Source of the DNA: Rhizomys pruinosus
Lineage: Eukaryota > Chordata > Mammalia > Rodentia > Spalacidae
Assembly (NCBI GenBank): GCA_009823505.1
Contig: VZQC01000610.1
Location: 2,998,845 to 3,062,844, forward strand
Reading direction: 5' to 3'
Length of the DNA stretch: 64,000 nt
Shown here in pieces: positions 53,493 through 64,000 of the stretch. The stretch's first letter is position 1; every line of letters starts with the position of its first letter. The notes under the pieces were generated by a model, which saw only the letters and a list, made by a program, of their open reading frames with translations, was not told the DNA's origin and searched no databases. The position numbers and the translations under genes were made by a program.

Positions 53493-53675
53493 AGGCCTGG
53501 TGCTGTATCTGCAGAGTGCTTAGCTTAGCTTCTAGGCCTGGTATTCCATCTGGAGAGTCTGCAGAGTGCTTTAGCTACTAGGCCTGGTATTGTGTCTATA
53601 GAATGCTTAGCTATGGGGCCTGGTATTGTGTGTGCAGAGTGCTTAGCTGCTGGGCCTGGCATGTCTGCAGTTTGT
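53493..53675. repeat. Diverged tandem repeat, about 43 bp, 4-5 copies
   Basis: Repeated GGCCTGGTATTGTGTCT, GCAGAGTGCTTAGCT blocks start near 53493, 53535, 53581, 53618 and 53655, with variable length. Confidence 0.8.
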
Positions 53676-54890
53676 GTAGCATAGGGTGTGAGCAGCCACT
53701 GAGCTCTTGAGCTATGTTTCCACCTATATTTGCTCCTATGGCACAAAACTTATGTCTGGCCTTTGAGCTGCTGAACTCTGGGAATTCTTACAGGAAGAGG
53801 AGCAGCTGTCACTCCCTCTGTACAAATAGGCACAAGGCAGTTGATTTGCACAATGACTGGCTAAAGCCCAGGAAACAGCTCTGTATCAGGAGGGTCTCTG
53901 TGTGGCACAGGGTCCCCCGCTTTACTGGCGTGTCCCGAGCCTCCAGTGCTGTCTGCCACACCTGCTTTTGGACAGAGACAGAGCAGCGATGCTGCGCTTA
54001 AAATGAGTCTGACTGCTCCAGGCCCAGAGGGACAGAAGGCGACAGGGTCACAGCAACGGATGGAGCAGTCTGGAGAGGTTAGCCATTGGGCTGTAGCCTC
54101 TGCTTTCTGTGCCACCAAACCTGACTTTGTTTTTAATTGTCATAATTAAGCCTCTAAATTTTGAAAAAAGTCAAGTTCAACAATTATGTCTGGCTTTCTT
54201 CTGAATTACCCTGACGTTAGCAACATTAAGGGCAGAGACAGAGTACCAGAAGTTGACCGATGTGAACTACAGCCTTTCCAGCATGAACTACAAGCCCCTC
54301 CACCCTGTCTCCCCCATCGCAGGTGCTTGACACAGGGCTAACTGGTCCCCTTGGCCTGAGTTGATAATGCCTTTTTTAAGACAAGCTCTGTAAACATTTT
54401 TTTTCCTGTTTTTCTTTAAAGGTTTTGAGACATGTGCCTTTCTGGAAAATTCTTCCCAGTAAAATATTTTAGAAAAAAAATTAGAAATGCGTAGAATACT
54501 AGACCCTGTGCTTCCAGTACAAGCTGTGACCACCTCATTATATTCACTTTCCTTTTTTCTGACTAAGAAGGATCAGAAATGCATGGCGTATCTAACGCCA
54601 TGTGCCTGGATACCCCCAGCCTACAAAGGCAAGAATGGAAATTACAGAGCCCAACATTCCGCCTCGCCCCGGGCTTCTGCCCAAATCCAAACAATAACAC
54701 TGCTGTAGGGTCAACAAAGGTTGAAAAGCAAAATTACTTCAACACAACAGGAAAAGAATTTAAAAAGAGCTTCGCAAATTGCAGGCTTTTCTCCCAAGCA
54801 GTCTTTCATTGCACACAAACAGGTTATAGGTATTTTAGCAACGAGATGTTTCTAAGAAATCAATACTGCATTCCTGATGGGAATGAAACT

Positions 54891-54893
<3 letters not shown>
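53676..54893. other. Unassigned sequence, 1.2 kb
   Basis: No gene or repeat recognised. Confidence 0.5.
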
Positions 54894-54932
<39 letters not shown>

Positions 54933-55135
54933 TGTCTGTCTGTGTCTGTATGTATGTCTGTGTGTCTGTGTGTATGTATACATATATATGTGTATACCTG
55001 TGTGTCCATGTATGAGTATATGTGTGTCTGTGTGAATATGTACATATGCATTCATATGTATGTAAGTGTTGTATATGTGTATATATGAATATATGTGTGT
55101 ATGTATGTATATGTATATATATGTACATGTGAATA
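54894..55135. repeat. TG/TATG-rich microsatellite, left part
   Basis: A (TG)n run (54894-54935) passes into TGTC, TGTA and TATG mixtures, giving overlapping His/Thr/Tyr-rich and Val/Cys/Tyr-rich frames as by-products. Confidence 0.95.
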
Positions 55136-55458
55136 TTAGTATTTGGTTGCTGACCAAGGACTTACAGGAAGGAGAGTTTATTGAGCTTATGGTTCCAGAG
55201 GAATCAGAGTCCATCAAGGTGGGGAGGTGTGGTGGTGAGGTGTGGCCAGGGTAGAAGCAGAAAGCTAGAAAATCTTCAAGCAGGCACAGGAAGCAGAACA
55301 GCTAGAAAATTAGCAAGGATCTCTAAGTCCACTTCCAGTCATTCACTTCCTCCAGCAACAACACACTTTCCAAGACCTCCAAAAACAGTGTCGACAACTG
55401 GATACAAAATGTCCAAATCCTTGGAGCCTAATGGGGACATTCTCATTTAAACTATCAG
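55136..55458 (-). repeat. MaLR-type solo LTR inside a TG-rich tract
   Basis: Reverse LTR: GAAGGAGAGTTTATTGAGCT, CATTCACTTCCTCCAGCAAC, TGTCGACAACTGGATACAAA, AATGGGGACATTCTCATTTA. TG/TATG-rich sequence borders it on both sides. Confidence 0.82.
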
Positions 55459-55590
55459 TGTGCATATGTGTACACGTATGTATGTGTGTGTGCATGTGCC
55501 TATGTACATGTATATATGTGTGTGTGCATGTGTATATGTGTGCATGTACATGTGCCTGTGATTATGTGTACATGTGTGCATGATTCTGAT
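55459..55590. repeat. TG/CATG-rich microsatellite, right part
   Basis: TGTGCATATGTGTACACG-like low complexity, likely the continuation of 54894-55135. Confidence 0.92.
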
Positions 55591-55594
55591 CCTT

Positions 55595-56112
55595 GTTTTC
55601 TTTTCATTATAATTGGGGCAAAATCCACACAACACCAGTTTCCCTTTTGTGCCCACCTCTCACGTGCAGTTCACCAATGCCAGACACACTGTATGTGGAC
55701 ACAGTGCACATGATCACTATCCACCCATCTTCCCAGACTGAACCTGTCCCAAGTGAACAACAGATCCCTCCCCTGCCCTGTCCCAGGCATCTCCAACTCT
55801 CCTAGGAGCTCTTTGAACAAGTGGGTTTCGGGAACTGCGTGGAAGTGGGTCAGAGAGCATTGATCTGTCTGTGACAGGCTTCTTTCACTTAACATCATGT
55901 CTGAAAGATCCATCCATGATGTAGCCTATGTCACAATTCCTTTCATTTTCATGGCCGAATAATATTCCACTGTAATTTCCACCAGATACTGGGATGTGTC
56001 CATTCTTTGGCTGTTGTGAATAAGGCTGCTGTAGGCAGAGTACTCAAGTATCTGCGGGACACTCTTCTTGGTTTTCTTGGATATACCTTTAAAATTATCA
56101 TCTGATAAACCT
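55595..56112 (-). mobile_element. Ancient L1 3' UTR/ORF2 end
   Basis: TTCTTTCACTTAACATCATG, GATCCATCCATGATGTAGCC, GGCCGAATAATATTCCACTG, TTTGGCTGTTGTGAATAAGG and TTTTCTTGGATATACCTTT are the reverse of the older mammalian L1 (L1M-type) ORF2 end. The part from 55605 to 55870 resembles the reverse of its 3' UTR. Much more diverged than the other L1 copies here. Confidence 0.85.
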
Positions 56113-56117
56113 ATCCT

Positions 56118-56638
56118 TAATTTTGTATGTGTACATGTTCATGTGTGTGCATGTACACAGAACCCAGATCTCAGTCTGTGGGTGTAATTCCTTGAGCATC
56201 ATCCAGATGTTTATTTTTTTCTTTTTTTAAATTTTATTTATTTTTTATGTGTATGAATATACTGTCTGTATGTAGGTTTGTGCACCCATGTCATGTAATA
56301 CCAGGGAGGTCAGAAGAAGGCATCGGATTCCCCTGGAACTGGAGTTAAGGACGGTTCTCAGCCGCCATGTGGGTGCTGGGAATCAAACCCGGTCCTCTGC
56401 AAGAGCAGTCTGTGCTCTTAACCACTAGGCCATCTCTCCAGCCCCCCATCCAGATGTTTATTAAGACAGGGTCTCTCACTGACCTAGAGCTTAGCAAGGA
56501 GCTGAGCAACTGCCTCCCCAGTGCTGGGACACCTGCACCCCACCACACCCTTCTTTGTGTGGGTTCTGGGGATGAACTCAGGTCCTTGTGTTTGTAAGGC
56601 ACATGCTCCATGGCCAGAGCATCACCACAGCTCTACTC
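56118..56638 (-). mobile_element. B4-type SINE split by B2
   Basis: GTGTGCATGTACACAGAACC...CTTGAGCATCATCCAGATG before, and AAGACAGGGTCTCTCACTGA, CTGGGGATGAACTCAGGTCC and GGCACATGCTCCATGGCCAG after the B2, form one reverse B4-type SINE. Confidence 0.8.
56216..56446 (-). mobile_element. B2 SINE with 16-bp TSD
   Basis: Reverse full-length B2 (TTATGTGTATGAATATACTG, GTTTGTGCACCCATGTCATG, ACTAGGCCATCTCTCCAGCC). CATCCAGATGTTTATT is exact at 56200-56215 and 56447-56462. Confidence 0.96.
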
Positions 56639-57557
56639 TTGTCTATTTTTTCCAGAAACCCCCGCACTGTTCTCTATACCTGCACAGGTTCCCCACAGCC
56701 CATCAACATTTTAACGTCCTGCTTGTGGCTGGGGTGGTCCCAGTGGACACGAGGTCTCATCCCACTGTGGTGGTCCCAGTGGACACGAGGTCTCTTCCCA
56801 CTGTGGATGGGAGAACATTTTTGCTTCTCCTTTTGCTTGGAATGGGGTTAGAATAGTCGCTGAAAGCCCAAAGGGGACAGAACAAGGAAACACAAAGCCA
56901 GCAGGCACAGGGGCCGAGCCTGTGGGTGCTATTGCCCAAGCCTTCCTCAAAAATGCACCTCTTTCAGTCCAGCCACAGACAAACAGCATTCTCCTTTGTT
57001 CGTAGCCCAGAGCAGCCTTACACCTAGAAGACAGTGCAAGTCTGCTGTGATTTGATTCACACCAAGGCTGTATCGGATAGCATCTCTGCTTGGCAGCCAG
57101 TTCTACACTTCCCAGGTAAGGAGAAAATCACATTTGTTTCCAATTATCTTTGAGAATCCTTCCCACAGGCCTTGAGAGCCATAAGCGTGGGACACAGAGG
57201 CCACCTAGGCAGCTGCAGTGTGGGAAGAAAAGGCTTTCAACTCACAGCTTGAAAAGGTTTTGTCATTTTGTAAGAACTGTGCAGTAGGGACAGAAGAGGG
57301 GCTACCCAGTGGCTGGAAGCTGGTGCCCCGCCCTAGGCCCATGACAGGCACGCCTGAGCCTTCTGGAGTACTTGAGGACCAAAGGATTCCTTCCAAGATG
57401 GCCTCCTCTAGGGGAGCGATGACAGCTCCTTGATCACTTAGGGTGAGATAAAAAGGTCTTCTGCAAGAATATTGCTTAGTTAATCACTCCTGAAGGCATT
57501 AAATCAGGTGATGATCTCATCCAGTTGGAGACACCCCTACCAGCTGTCCTAATAGCT
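56639..57557. other. Unassigned, with a 34-bp tandem pair at 56734-56803
   Basis: GTGGTCCCAGTGGACACGAG occurs twice in tandem (from 56734 and 56768). Otherwise no gene or repeat is recognised. Confidence 0.55.
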
Positions 57558-57816
57558 TTACCTGTCAACTGGACACAGTTTAGAGTCCTGTGAAAGGAGA
57601 ATCTCCATTGAGACATCACCTAGATCAGACTGCCCTGTGGCTGGGTCTGTCTTTGAGGGATTTCCTTGGTGGTTCATTGATGTGAGAGGGCCCAGCCTAC
57701 TGTGGACGGCACCGTTCTCTGGGCAGATGGTTTCTGCTCTGACTTCCCTCAGTGAAGGACGATGGCCTGGAAGACGGAATACACTCTTCCCCTCTGTCAG
57801 CTGCTTTTGCTTAGAG

Positions 57817-57851
<35 letters not shown>

Positions 57852-58050
57852 GGTCTTTTCAAGACAGGGTCTCCCTGTAGCACCAGCTGGTCCTGGAACT
57901 CACCTGTAGACCAGGCCCGGCTCTTGAACTCCACAAAGATCCCCGCCTGCCTCTGCCTCCCAAGTGCTAGGATAAAGGCCGTGCCCAACCGACGCCCGAC
58001 TGCTTAGAGTGTTTAGCAACGCAACAGAGATGGAACTAGGACACCAGCCT
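57558..58050 (+). repeat. LTR-like rodent repeat split by B1
   Basis: Forward copy of the 6255-6655 family: ACCTGTCAACTGGACACAGT, GATGTGAGAGGGCCCAGCC, ACCGTTCTCTGGGCAGATGG. The 3' end (AGCAACGCAACAGAGATGGA) continues after the B1 at 58011. Confidence 0.78.
57819..58000 (-). mobile_element. B1 SINE with 11-bp TSD and 30-base T tract
   Basis: Reverse B1: about 30 T bases, AAGACAGGGTCTCCCTGTAG, CTGCCTCTGCCTCCCAAGTG. TGCTTAGAGTG is duplicated at 57808-57818 and 58001-58011. Several single-base insertions set it apart from the local consensus. Confidence 0.95.
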
Positions 58051-59077
58051 ACAAGGGCTTTGAATCTGCAGCTTGATCCAGGCAGCAACCACTCAGATCA
58101 GAATGACCTTCACAGTTGGCGAGAGCACCCAGCACTGGAGTTCTGCTAAGGGGCAGGGGGTGGAGTCCATTTGCACACCCTCCTGGACACAGACATTTTC
58201 TCAGTCACTGAAAGGGTGCTGAATGTCTTGCCAAGAAGCAGTGAAGCCCCTTCTTGTGGGTGAAGTGCTGCTGCCCTGGCCTCTCATTGTGTTGAGCCTC
58301 AAAGGGAACTGAGGCCCCACAATGCACCTATTTCTGCCTCACACCTGTCTCATGCTCTTCCAGGGCTTTGTGAGGAGAGGCTGGTGCAGGGGGCAGCTAT
58401 GTTGGGATGTGTGGCATTCTCTCCCAAACATACATCCATAAACACTGTGTTTAGGGGATTGCCCTCTCTGCCAGGCAGGCAGGGTAACTGCTTGCTATGC
58501 TCCTGAGTGGCAGCAAAGGACCCCAGCTCAAGTCCTAGCTCTGACACTTACCAGCTTAATTATTATACAAACGTGATTATTTTCAGCACGGTGACACACA
58601 ACATAGCCAATGCAGCAATACATCCTACCCTGCTGGGCAGAACTACTTGCAAAGTAGTCACATGGGTCCTTCAGAATAATTTTGTGCTCGTGAGGGCCAC
58701 TAAGTTCCTTAACAGAGAGAGGTCTCAAAAACAACAAAGAAAAACAAAATTCATACTGACGATGCCCGACTCAATACCAGATAGAGACAGAGGCACAGGA
58801 TGTTCCCATGAGCAGAAAGAGGCACAGCACAGGTTGTCCAGCAAGCCATCAGGGGGATCTTCTTCTCGCTACCTTCACATGACTGCGGGCTTCTAGTGCA
58901 CAGCCACACCGTCGGGCTTCTCACGAAGGGCGTGGGGATGGAACTTCGGGTCCCATTTTACCCAACATGACACGCATTCCCCAGCCTGCACCCTCATTTA
59001 AGGAAACTGAGGCAGATAGCATCCAGAAACACAGGCCTATGTTATATGACAATGGACAGGAGGATGCCGCAGAAACC
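58051..59077. other. Unassigned sequence, 1 kb
   Basis: No gene or repeat recognised. A forward frame at 58507-58896 (about 129 codons) has no known domain. Confidence 0.5.
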
Positions 59078-59086
59078 AGGCTTCTC

Positions 59087-61171
59087 TTTTTTTTTTCTCG
59101 TAAATTTATTTATTTATATATATTTTTTATCAAATCTGAGACCCGTTGCCCCCCCCCATCCCCCACCCCACCAGAGGCTCATGCATTCTGCCCAAACGTG
59201 ACTTTTCATCTCTTTTCTCAGTCTTTCTCAATATTCTCCAGTGGAAAGTTGACTGTTTTTGAAGCTCGTTTAGTCAGTTCTTAGCATGCATGCTTTCTGT
59301 TGTTGTTGTTGTGTGGTTGTGGTTGTTCTCCATTATGCATCACTCCCAACTTGAATTGGACAAAGCTCAAGGGCCATGCACAAAGAGCTTACAACTGGGT
59401 TAATTGGCACTAAGATCGCGGGAGAATGAGGGCTATCATTCACTCGTTGTTTTTTCTGGGATGGTGTTACTTCCACTCAGCATTCGATGTCTATAGCTCC
59501 AGACCTTTTCCTGCAAACTCCTTAGTCTGTTTACTTTACTGTTGCATAGAACTCCATTGTGTATATCGTACCACATTTTCATCTATCCACCTCATCAGGT
59601 GGGGGCACTTTGGGTTGGTTTATCCAGCTCCTGCTATTGTGAAGAGGCAGCTCGCAATAAACATGCTGGCATGTATCTCCTGCAGTGGGGTGAGTCTTGG
59701 GGGTTACATGCCTAGGGAGTGGTATGGCTGGGTGGGTGGCAAGTTCATTCCAATCTTCCAAGTGGTTCTCCACACTGCTTTCATATGACTGCACGAGTCA
59801 GTTACATTCCCACCAGCAGTGGAGTGAGTGTTCCCGTTTCCCCACAACTCTCAGCACTTGGTTATCATGTTGTTTTCTTGATCCTAGCCAGTCTTATTGG
59901 AGTAAGATGAATATCTTAAAGTGGTTTTGATTTGCATTCCTTAATGATTAGTGATGTTGAACACCTCTAAGGTGTTTCTCAGCCATCTCTAATTCCTCAC
60001 TTGTGAGTGTCTCTTCAGCTCTTGCTCCATCTATTGAGTGGGTCATTTGTTTTCTTCTTTGTTTTTTGAGTAGTTTATATATTCTGGAAATCAATGCTTT
60101 GTCAGATGTTTCTGTGGTAAAGGTTCCTCCTACTCTGTGGGATGTCTCCTTCATTCCTTGATTGTTTCTTTTATGTGTACAGAAGCTTGTGAGTTTAATG
60201 AGGTCCCATTTGTCAATTGTCGACCTTAATTCTTGCCGCAGCTGCTGTCTGATTTAGGAAGTCTTTTCCTACGCCTATGTCTTGTAGGGTCTGCTGCTGA
60301 AGTTTTCTTCTATCCACCTGCATAGTTTGGGGTTTCACGTTGAGGTCTTTGATCCATCTGGAGTTGACTTTTGTACAGGTGAGATGGTAGGGGTTTAATT
60401 TCTACTTCTTCTCCGATGTGATGATCCATTTTGCCAGCACCACTTGCTGAAGAGCCTGTCTTTTCTCCATTGTGTCTTCTTGGCCCCCTTGTCAAATTGA
60501 GATGGCTGAAATTGTATGTGCTGCAGTTTGGATCTTCGGTTTTGTTCCGTGGTCACCAGTCTGTTTTTGTGCCAGTAACCAGGCTGTTTTTATGACCATA
60601 AGGCCCTGTTATATACTTTGAAGTCTGGTATAGAGATCCCCCTGTGTAGCTCTTTTCCGCTCAGGGTTTTTTTTTTTTTTTTTTGTTTTTCCCTTTTGTT
60701 TTTCCAAATGAATTTAAGGACTTTTTTTTTTCCAAGCCTGTGAGAAGCTCTTGTGGATTTTGATTGGGATTGGTTAAATCTATACAAGAGTTTCAGTAGA
60801 ATGGACATTTTTTACAATGTCAATTTCCAATCCAAGCAAGGGAGGCTTTTTTTCCATCTCCTGAAGTCCTCTTCAATTTCAATTTCTTTCTTAAAGGTTT
60901 AAAATTTTGTTGTAGAGATCGTTTGGTGTCTTTGGTTAGGTTTGTTCCTCGGTATTTTTTGTTTTTGAGGCTATTGTGAGTGGGAAGATCTCTTTGAATT
61001 CTTTCTCTCTCCAGTTGGTTGTTCTTGTTGTGTAAAGAAAGGCCATTGATTTTTTTGGAGGTAATTTTGTATCCTGCCACTTTGCTGAAGCTGTTAAATC
61101 GTTTCTAGGAGTTTTCTGGTGGAGTTTTTAGCATCCCTTCCTGTGCTTCAGCTGGTCTCAGGAGATCTCAG
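59087..61171 (-). mobile_element. 5'-truncated L1 with 9-bp TSD
   Basis: Reverse-strand L1, 2.1 kb, lacking ORF1 and most of ORF2. From its 3' end: T-rich tail (59087-59130), 3' UTR with a C-rich run (59149), then the ORF2 C-terminal region from about 59430 and the reverse-transcriptase-proximal region up to about 61130 (GCTAAAAACTCCACCAGAAA read on the minus strand). Minus-strand frames at 60590-60808 and 60820-61080 show L1 ORF2-like peptides (for example a short FIWKNKR motif) but stops break them. AGGCTTCTC flanks it at 59078-59086 and 61172-61180. Confidence 0.9.
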
Positions 61172-61224
61172 AGGCTTCTCATTTTTTGCTTAGTGAACTC
61201 TAGGTTATTTCTGTGTAAGAGGCT

Positions 61225-61600
61225 ATCCTCCTAGTTCATCATTTTTCAGGGGTGCACAGGGTTCCAGAGTACAAACATCACATAACTGGATGTGTCATTA
61301 ATTACTCATAGAATTTTTTTTCTATTATTTTTTAACAATAAGTAATAATTTATGAGTATAAGCATCCTTCATGTAAAACCAATTTGCAAGCAGTTGTGCC
61401 CAAACCCACACAGCCCAAGGGGACCCACCATCCAGTTGAGGGCTTGTATGTTCAATCAAGTTGATCAAATAAGTGTCCAGTCTATATTCTGTTAGTTCAC
61501 CATTCACCCCAATCGCAGACCTTACATTCTACCATGTGCCCCCTCTTCCGAGAGATTGTTCCCTAGGCTTAGAAAAGGGGCACTGGTAGGTGAGAAGCAA
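61225..61600 (-). mobile_element. L1 3' UTR-like fragment, same block as 4340-4600
   Basis: Read in reverse, it matches the insertion at 4323-4772 from GTGCCCCTTTTCTAAGCCTA through AACAATCT, CACTTATTTGATCAACTTGA, CAACTGGATGGTGG and GGTTTTACATGAAGGATGCT. The end carrying the G-rich terminus is missing, so it is a partial and probably older copy. Confidence 0.72.
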
Positions 61601-63251
61601 AACACAGTTCCACTTCTCTGGAGATGCCATTTTGGACTCTGGTCAATTCTGGCTGTTTCCTTTCATGGGCTTAAAGTGTCCAAATAACCTTTCAATTCCA
61701 CTTTATGAAGCACAGGCAATAGATATCATAGTATTTAAACAGTACAATTGTTATGCTAGGTTACTTTGTATAACAAGATTTTGGGTGTGATTTTAATCCA
61801 TGAATTACATTTTTTTCTGTAAAAAAGATGACAGGTCTTACTGTGGCTTATAACATCTCCTAACCACTAGAGCGATGTAAGCTCGGGGCATCAGCCATGG
61901 GTTATTCCTGCAAGGAGAGAGCTAATAGCCAATTAATTGGGATATACAGGCATATGGCTTGCCTCTGCTTCACAGTATTTCCAGGCAGGTGAGGTGTAGC
62001 TGGTGTGCTGATGGAGGAGTCTTGCTTTCTCAAGGAGACCTATATTTTGCTTTATTGGTTTAGTGGCCTTTGGAACACTCTCTGGTATTCCAGAGACGCA
62101 ACTGTACACTTGCAGGTGTGGTCTCCATACATCTTTCCCATGTTTATATCAGGTCTTCAACAGCAGGGCCTTATCGCCTCTCTTCCTGCAGATATCCCAG
62201 TTTGGAGGCAAGGAGCCTTTACCTTTTGTGGGGGCTTGGATCCCCTGGCCAACATCTCCTTGGTAGAATAATCCATTGCTGATGTCAGAGCTCCTGTATT
62301 AATATATTTTGCTTAAGTGCATAGCTTAAGGAGACTTTAGTATTATATTTGGTTCTGAATAGAGAATAATCCTTTTCACAGTTCCTATGTCTATTAGTCA
62401 ATTAAAGAAGGCAGTTTTACTGGTTTTATAAGAGATTACCTCTATAACAGTTGGCTCCAATTTACAGTTAGAGAACGACCTCATCATCATCATATTCCTC
62501 CTTGTTCTATGAAGGAGAGGTAAGAAAATCTCTCCTATTAAAACTTTGTGGCACCTAGAAGGTAAGTTTCATTAGAACTCATTATAAATAGTTGAGGCTT
62601 TTCTTCCTTTCAATGTTCATACAGGCCAACCTTTCTGCTGGCACTTCCTGGTACATCCTACACAATGTAAAGCTGTGTCTTTTCTTTCTCAGCCGTTAAG
62701 TTGGTGACATTTTGACCTGTGGGAACATACAAATTTTTTCCTGTAGTTAGTTTTAAGATTTGAATTGCAAAGTTTTTGACAAAAAGGTTTCATATATATC
62801 TTTATCCCCCTGTCCACATTTGTTTTACTTAAAATCTGTATAACAATAACTTTGGTATTGGCACATACAAATGTTCTCTATAATTTTTCTGTTGTACAGT
62901 ATCATCTTGTACCATTCTCTTTTACCTGTAGGATAATTTAACTTAAGAAATTAAGTTTGCTTCCCAAGTTAATGACATACAGTCACCCAAAACAGCTTGG
63001 GTGAGTTTGATGAAATCTGCACCTTGATTCCTGCCTATAGGTATGTGTACTACAACTGCCTTTTTGAGACTCATGGGTCAGAATTTAAATTTCTTAATAT
63101 ATGCATTAAAAATTCAGTTTGTATAGTTTAAGGTTTTTACAGTAAGAAAGTACAACTTTTTTTGGTGAAAGCACAACTTTTTAAGAAAACAATTTCTTTT
63201 AGTTTAATGCAATGTATTCCAGTAAGTAATTTAACTTTTTAATTTGGAAAA
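61601..63251. other. Unassigned AT-rich sequence, 1.65 kb
   Basis: The longest stretch with no recognised repeat. AT-rich, with T-rich runs on the plus strand; frames are short. It could be single-copy DNA or an old retroelement body beyond recognition by eye. Confidence 0.5.
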
Positions 63252-63475
63252 AGCTAGAGCTAGCAATATAGACCAGTTGGTAGAGAGTTTGCCTGACATG
63301 CAGAAAACTCTGGATAGAATTCTCAGGACCACATAAAGTAGCCGCGAGAGCACACACTTCTGATTCCAACACTGGGGAGCAGGAAACAGAGGTCAAAATT
63401 TCTAGTTCATCCTTGGATACATACCAAAAGTTTGGGGCTAGCCTGAGCTGCACAAGACCGTAATCAACAACAACA
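63252..63475 (+). mobile_element. B4 SINE, old
   Basis: CAGTTGGTAGAGAGTTTGCC, AGAATTCTCAGGACCACATA, TTCTAGTTCATCCTTGGATA, GGGCTAGCCTGAGCTGCACA, AACAACAACAA tail. Confidence 0.82.
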
Positions 63476-64000
63476 ATATAATCACAACATGTGATGAGGG
63501 AAATGAAGCTTCAAATTTTACAGAAAGCCACTGTGCACTCAGGTTTCAGTTGCTTAGACCCTGCTGCCCCTGGGATGAGGGCTTCATACCGAGAGCACAG
63601 CTCAATTGGTTTCCTGTGAGCCATCAGTCCTGGGCTCTCTGCAGATGCCCTTGGAAATCCAGTTCTCTTGATACTTGTGTATATAATCCCATGAGTTACT
63701 GTGTGTCCACTCCTCTCCATTTCTCCTGGTAACAGACTCTAGATGTCTCTGAAGCCGGAACAGGAAATGGAGGGACACAACCTGTGTGAAAGGAGGCTAT
63801 TGAAACCAGTGGATGGGAAAGCCAGGTGCCCAGCTTGCCTTCCCAAGGCTGCCTGCGCCCAGGTCCCCGGACCCCGTGGGTGGGAGCTTAGGGCCTTCAA
63901 GCCTGGTGTGGATTTCTGTGTGCTTCATTCCTCTTTATCAGCATCTTCAGGGAGCAGAGAAGTCCCAGGCGCTGACAGAGGGCACAAGATTCATTGCTGA
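63476..64000. other. Unassigned sequence at the right edge
   Basis: A forward frame is open from 63743 to the window end (85 codons or more), Cys/Pro-rich at its centre, but no domain, convincing start or splice context is visible, so it is not called as an exon. Confidence 0.5.

Noticed and set aside
59087..61171. Reverse L1 frames as an active ORF2 protein
   Set aside because: The element is 5'-truncated, lacks the endonuclease and most reverse-transcriptase sequence, and has several stops and frameshifts.
63743..64000. Open frame running off the right edge as a partial exon
   Set aside because: Only 85 codons, no recognisable motif or splice-site support in view. Transcript data over this end would settle it.

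Overview
The window is mammalian nuclear DNA from a muroid rodent. The evidence is the interspersed-repeat spectrum: 7SL-derived B1, tRNA-derived B2/B3, B4-type (ID plus B1) and ID-like SINEs, L1 copies with rodent-type G-rich 3' UTRs, and MaLR (MT/ORR1-type) LTRs. The B2 copies share a 3' half (GCATTGCACGACACGGGTGC and variants) that I do not recognise as the usual mouse, rat, hamster or vole form, so a muroid outside those well-known groups is likely. I cannot name the species. I found no protein-coding exon I can defend, no structural RNA gene, no CpG island and no CRISPR array. The open frames present are short, or come from tandem repeats and retroelements. The window reads as intergenic or deep intronic sequence. 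Repeat boundaries are by eye, mostly good to about 10 bases where a target-site duplication (TSD) is given and about 30 bases otherwise.

Layout. 1-14 kb: an L1 ORF2 3' end at the left edge, a 17-bp minisatellite, two B4-type SINEs split by younger insertions, an LTR-like repeat, a second L1 3' end (9.9-11.2 kb), and a layered nest at 13.6-14.3 kb where one 16-17 bp direct repeat occurs three times around a B2 fragment and an L1 3' UTR. 14-30 kb: mainly SINEs, CA tracts and LTR-like repeats in unassigned sequence. 30.8-33.4 kb: three adjacent minisatellites, one holding a 208-base run of N. 33-45 kb: sparse repeats, a long GATG-type tract and a 49-bp tandem repeat. 45.7-48.2 kb: a 37-bp tandem repeat split by a complete 2.14-kb MaLR with two LTRs, a 5-bp TSD and a long internal reading frame with one in-frame stop. 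49.2 kb: a 26-bp perfect inverted repeat. 49-59 kb: a perfect 23-bp tandem repeat, an L1 3' UTR, TG-rich tracts flanking a reverse LTR, an ancient reverse-strand L1 piece and nested SINEs. 59-61.6 kb: a reverse-strand, 5'-truncated L1 with a 9-bp TSD, next to another L1 3' UTR-like piece. 61.6-64 kb: AT-rich sequence with one B4.

Nothing here behaves as a cooperating gene system. What can be read is insertion order: old B4, LTR and L1 sequence was invaded by B2, and B1 was inserted beside or into B2 tails. The best candidates for follow-up are the near-open MaLR, the 49.2-kb hairpin, the minisatellite cluster with its gap, the triple direct-repeat nest, and the B2-B1 pairs that share one TSD.
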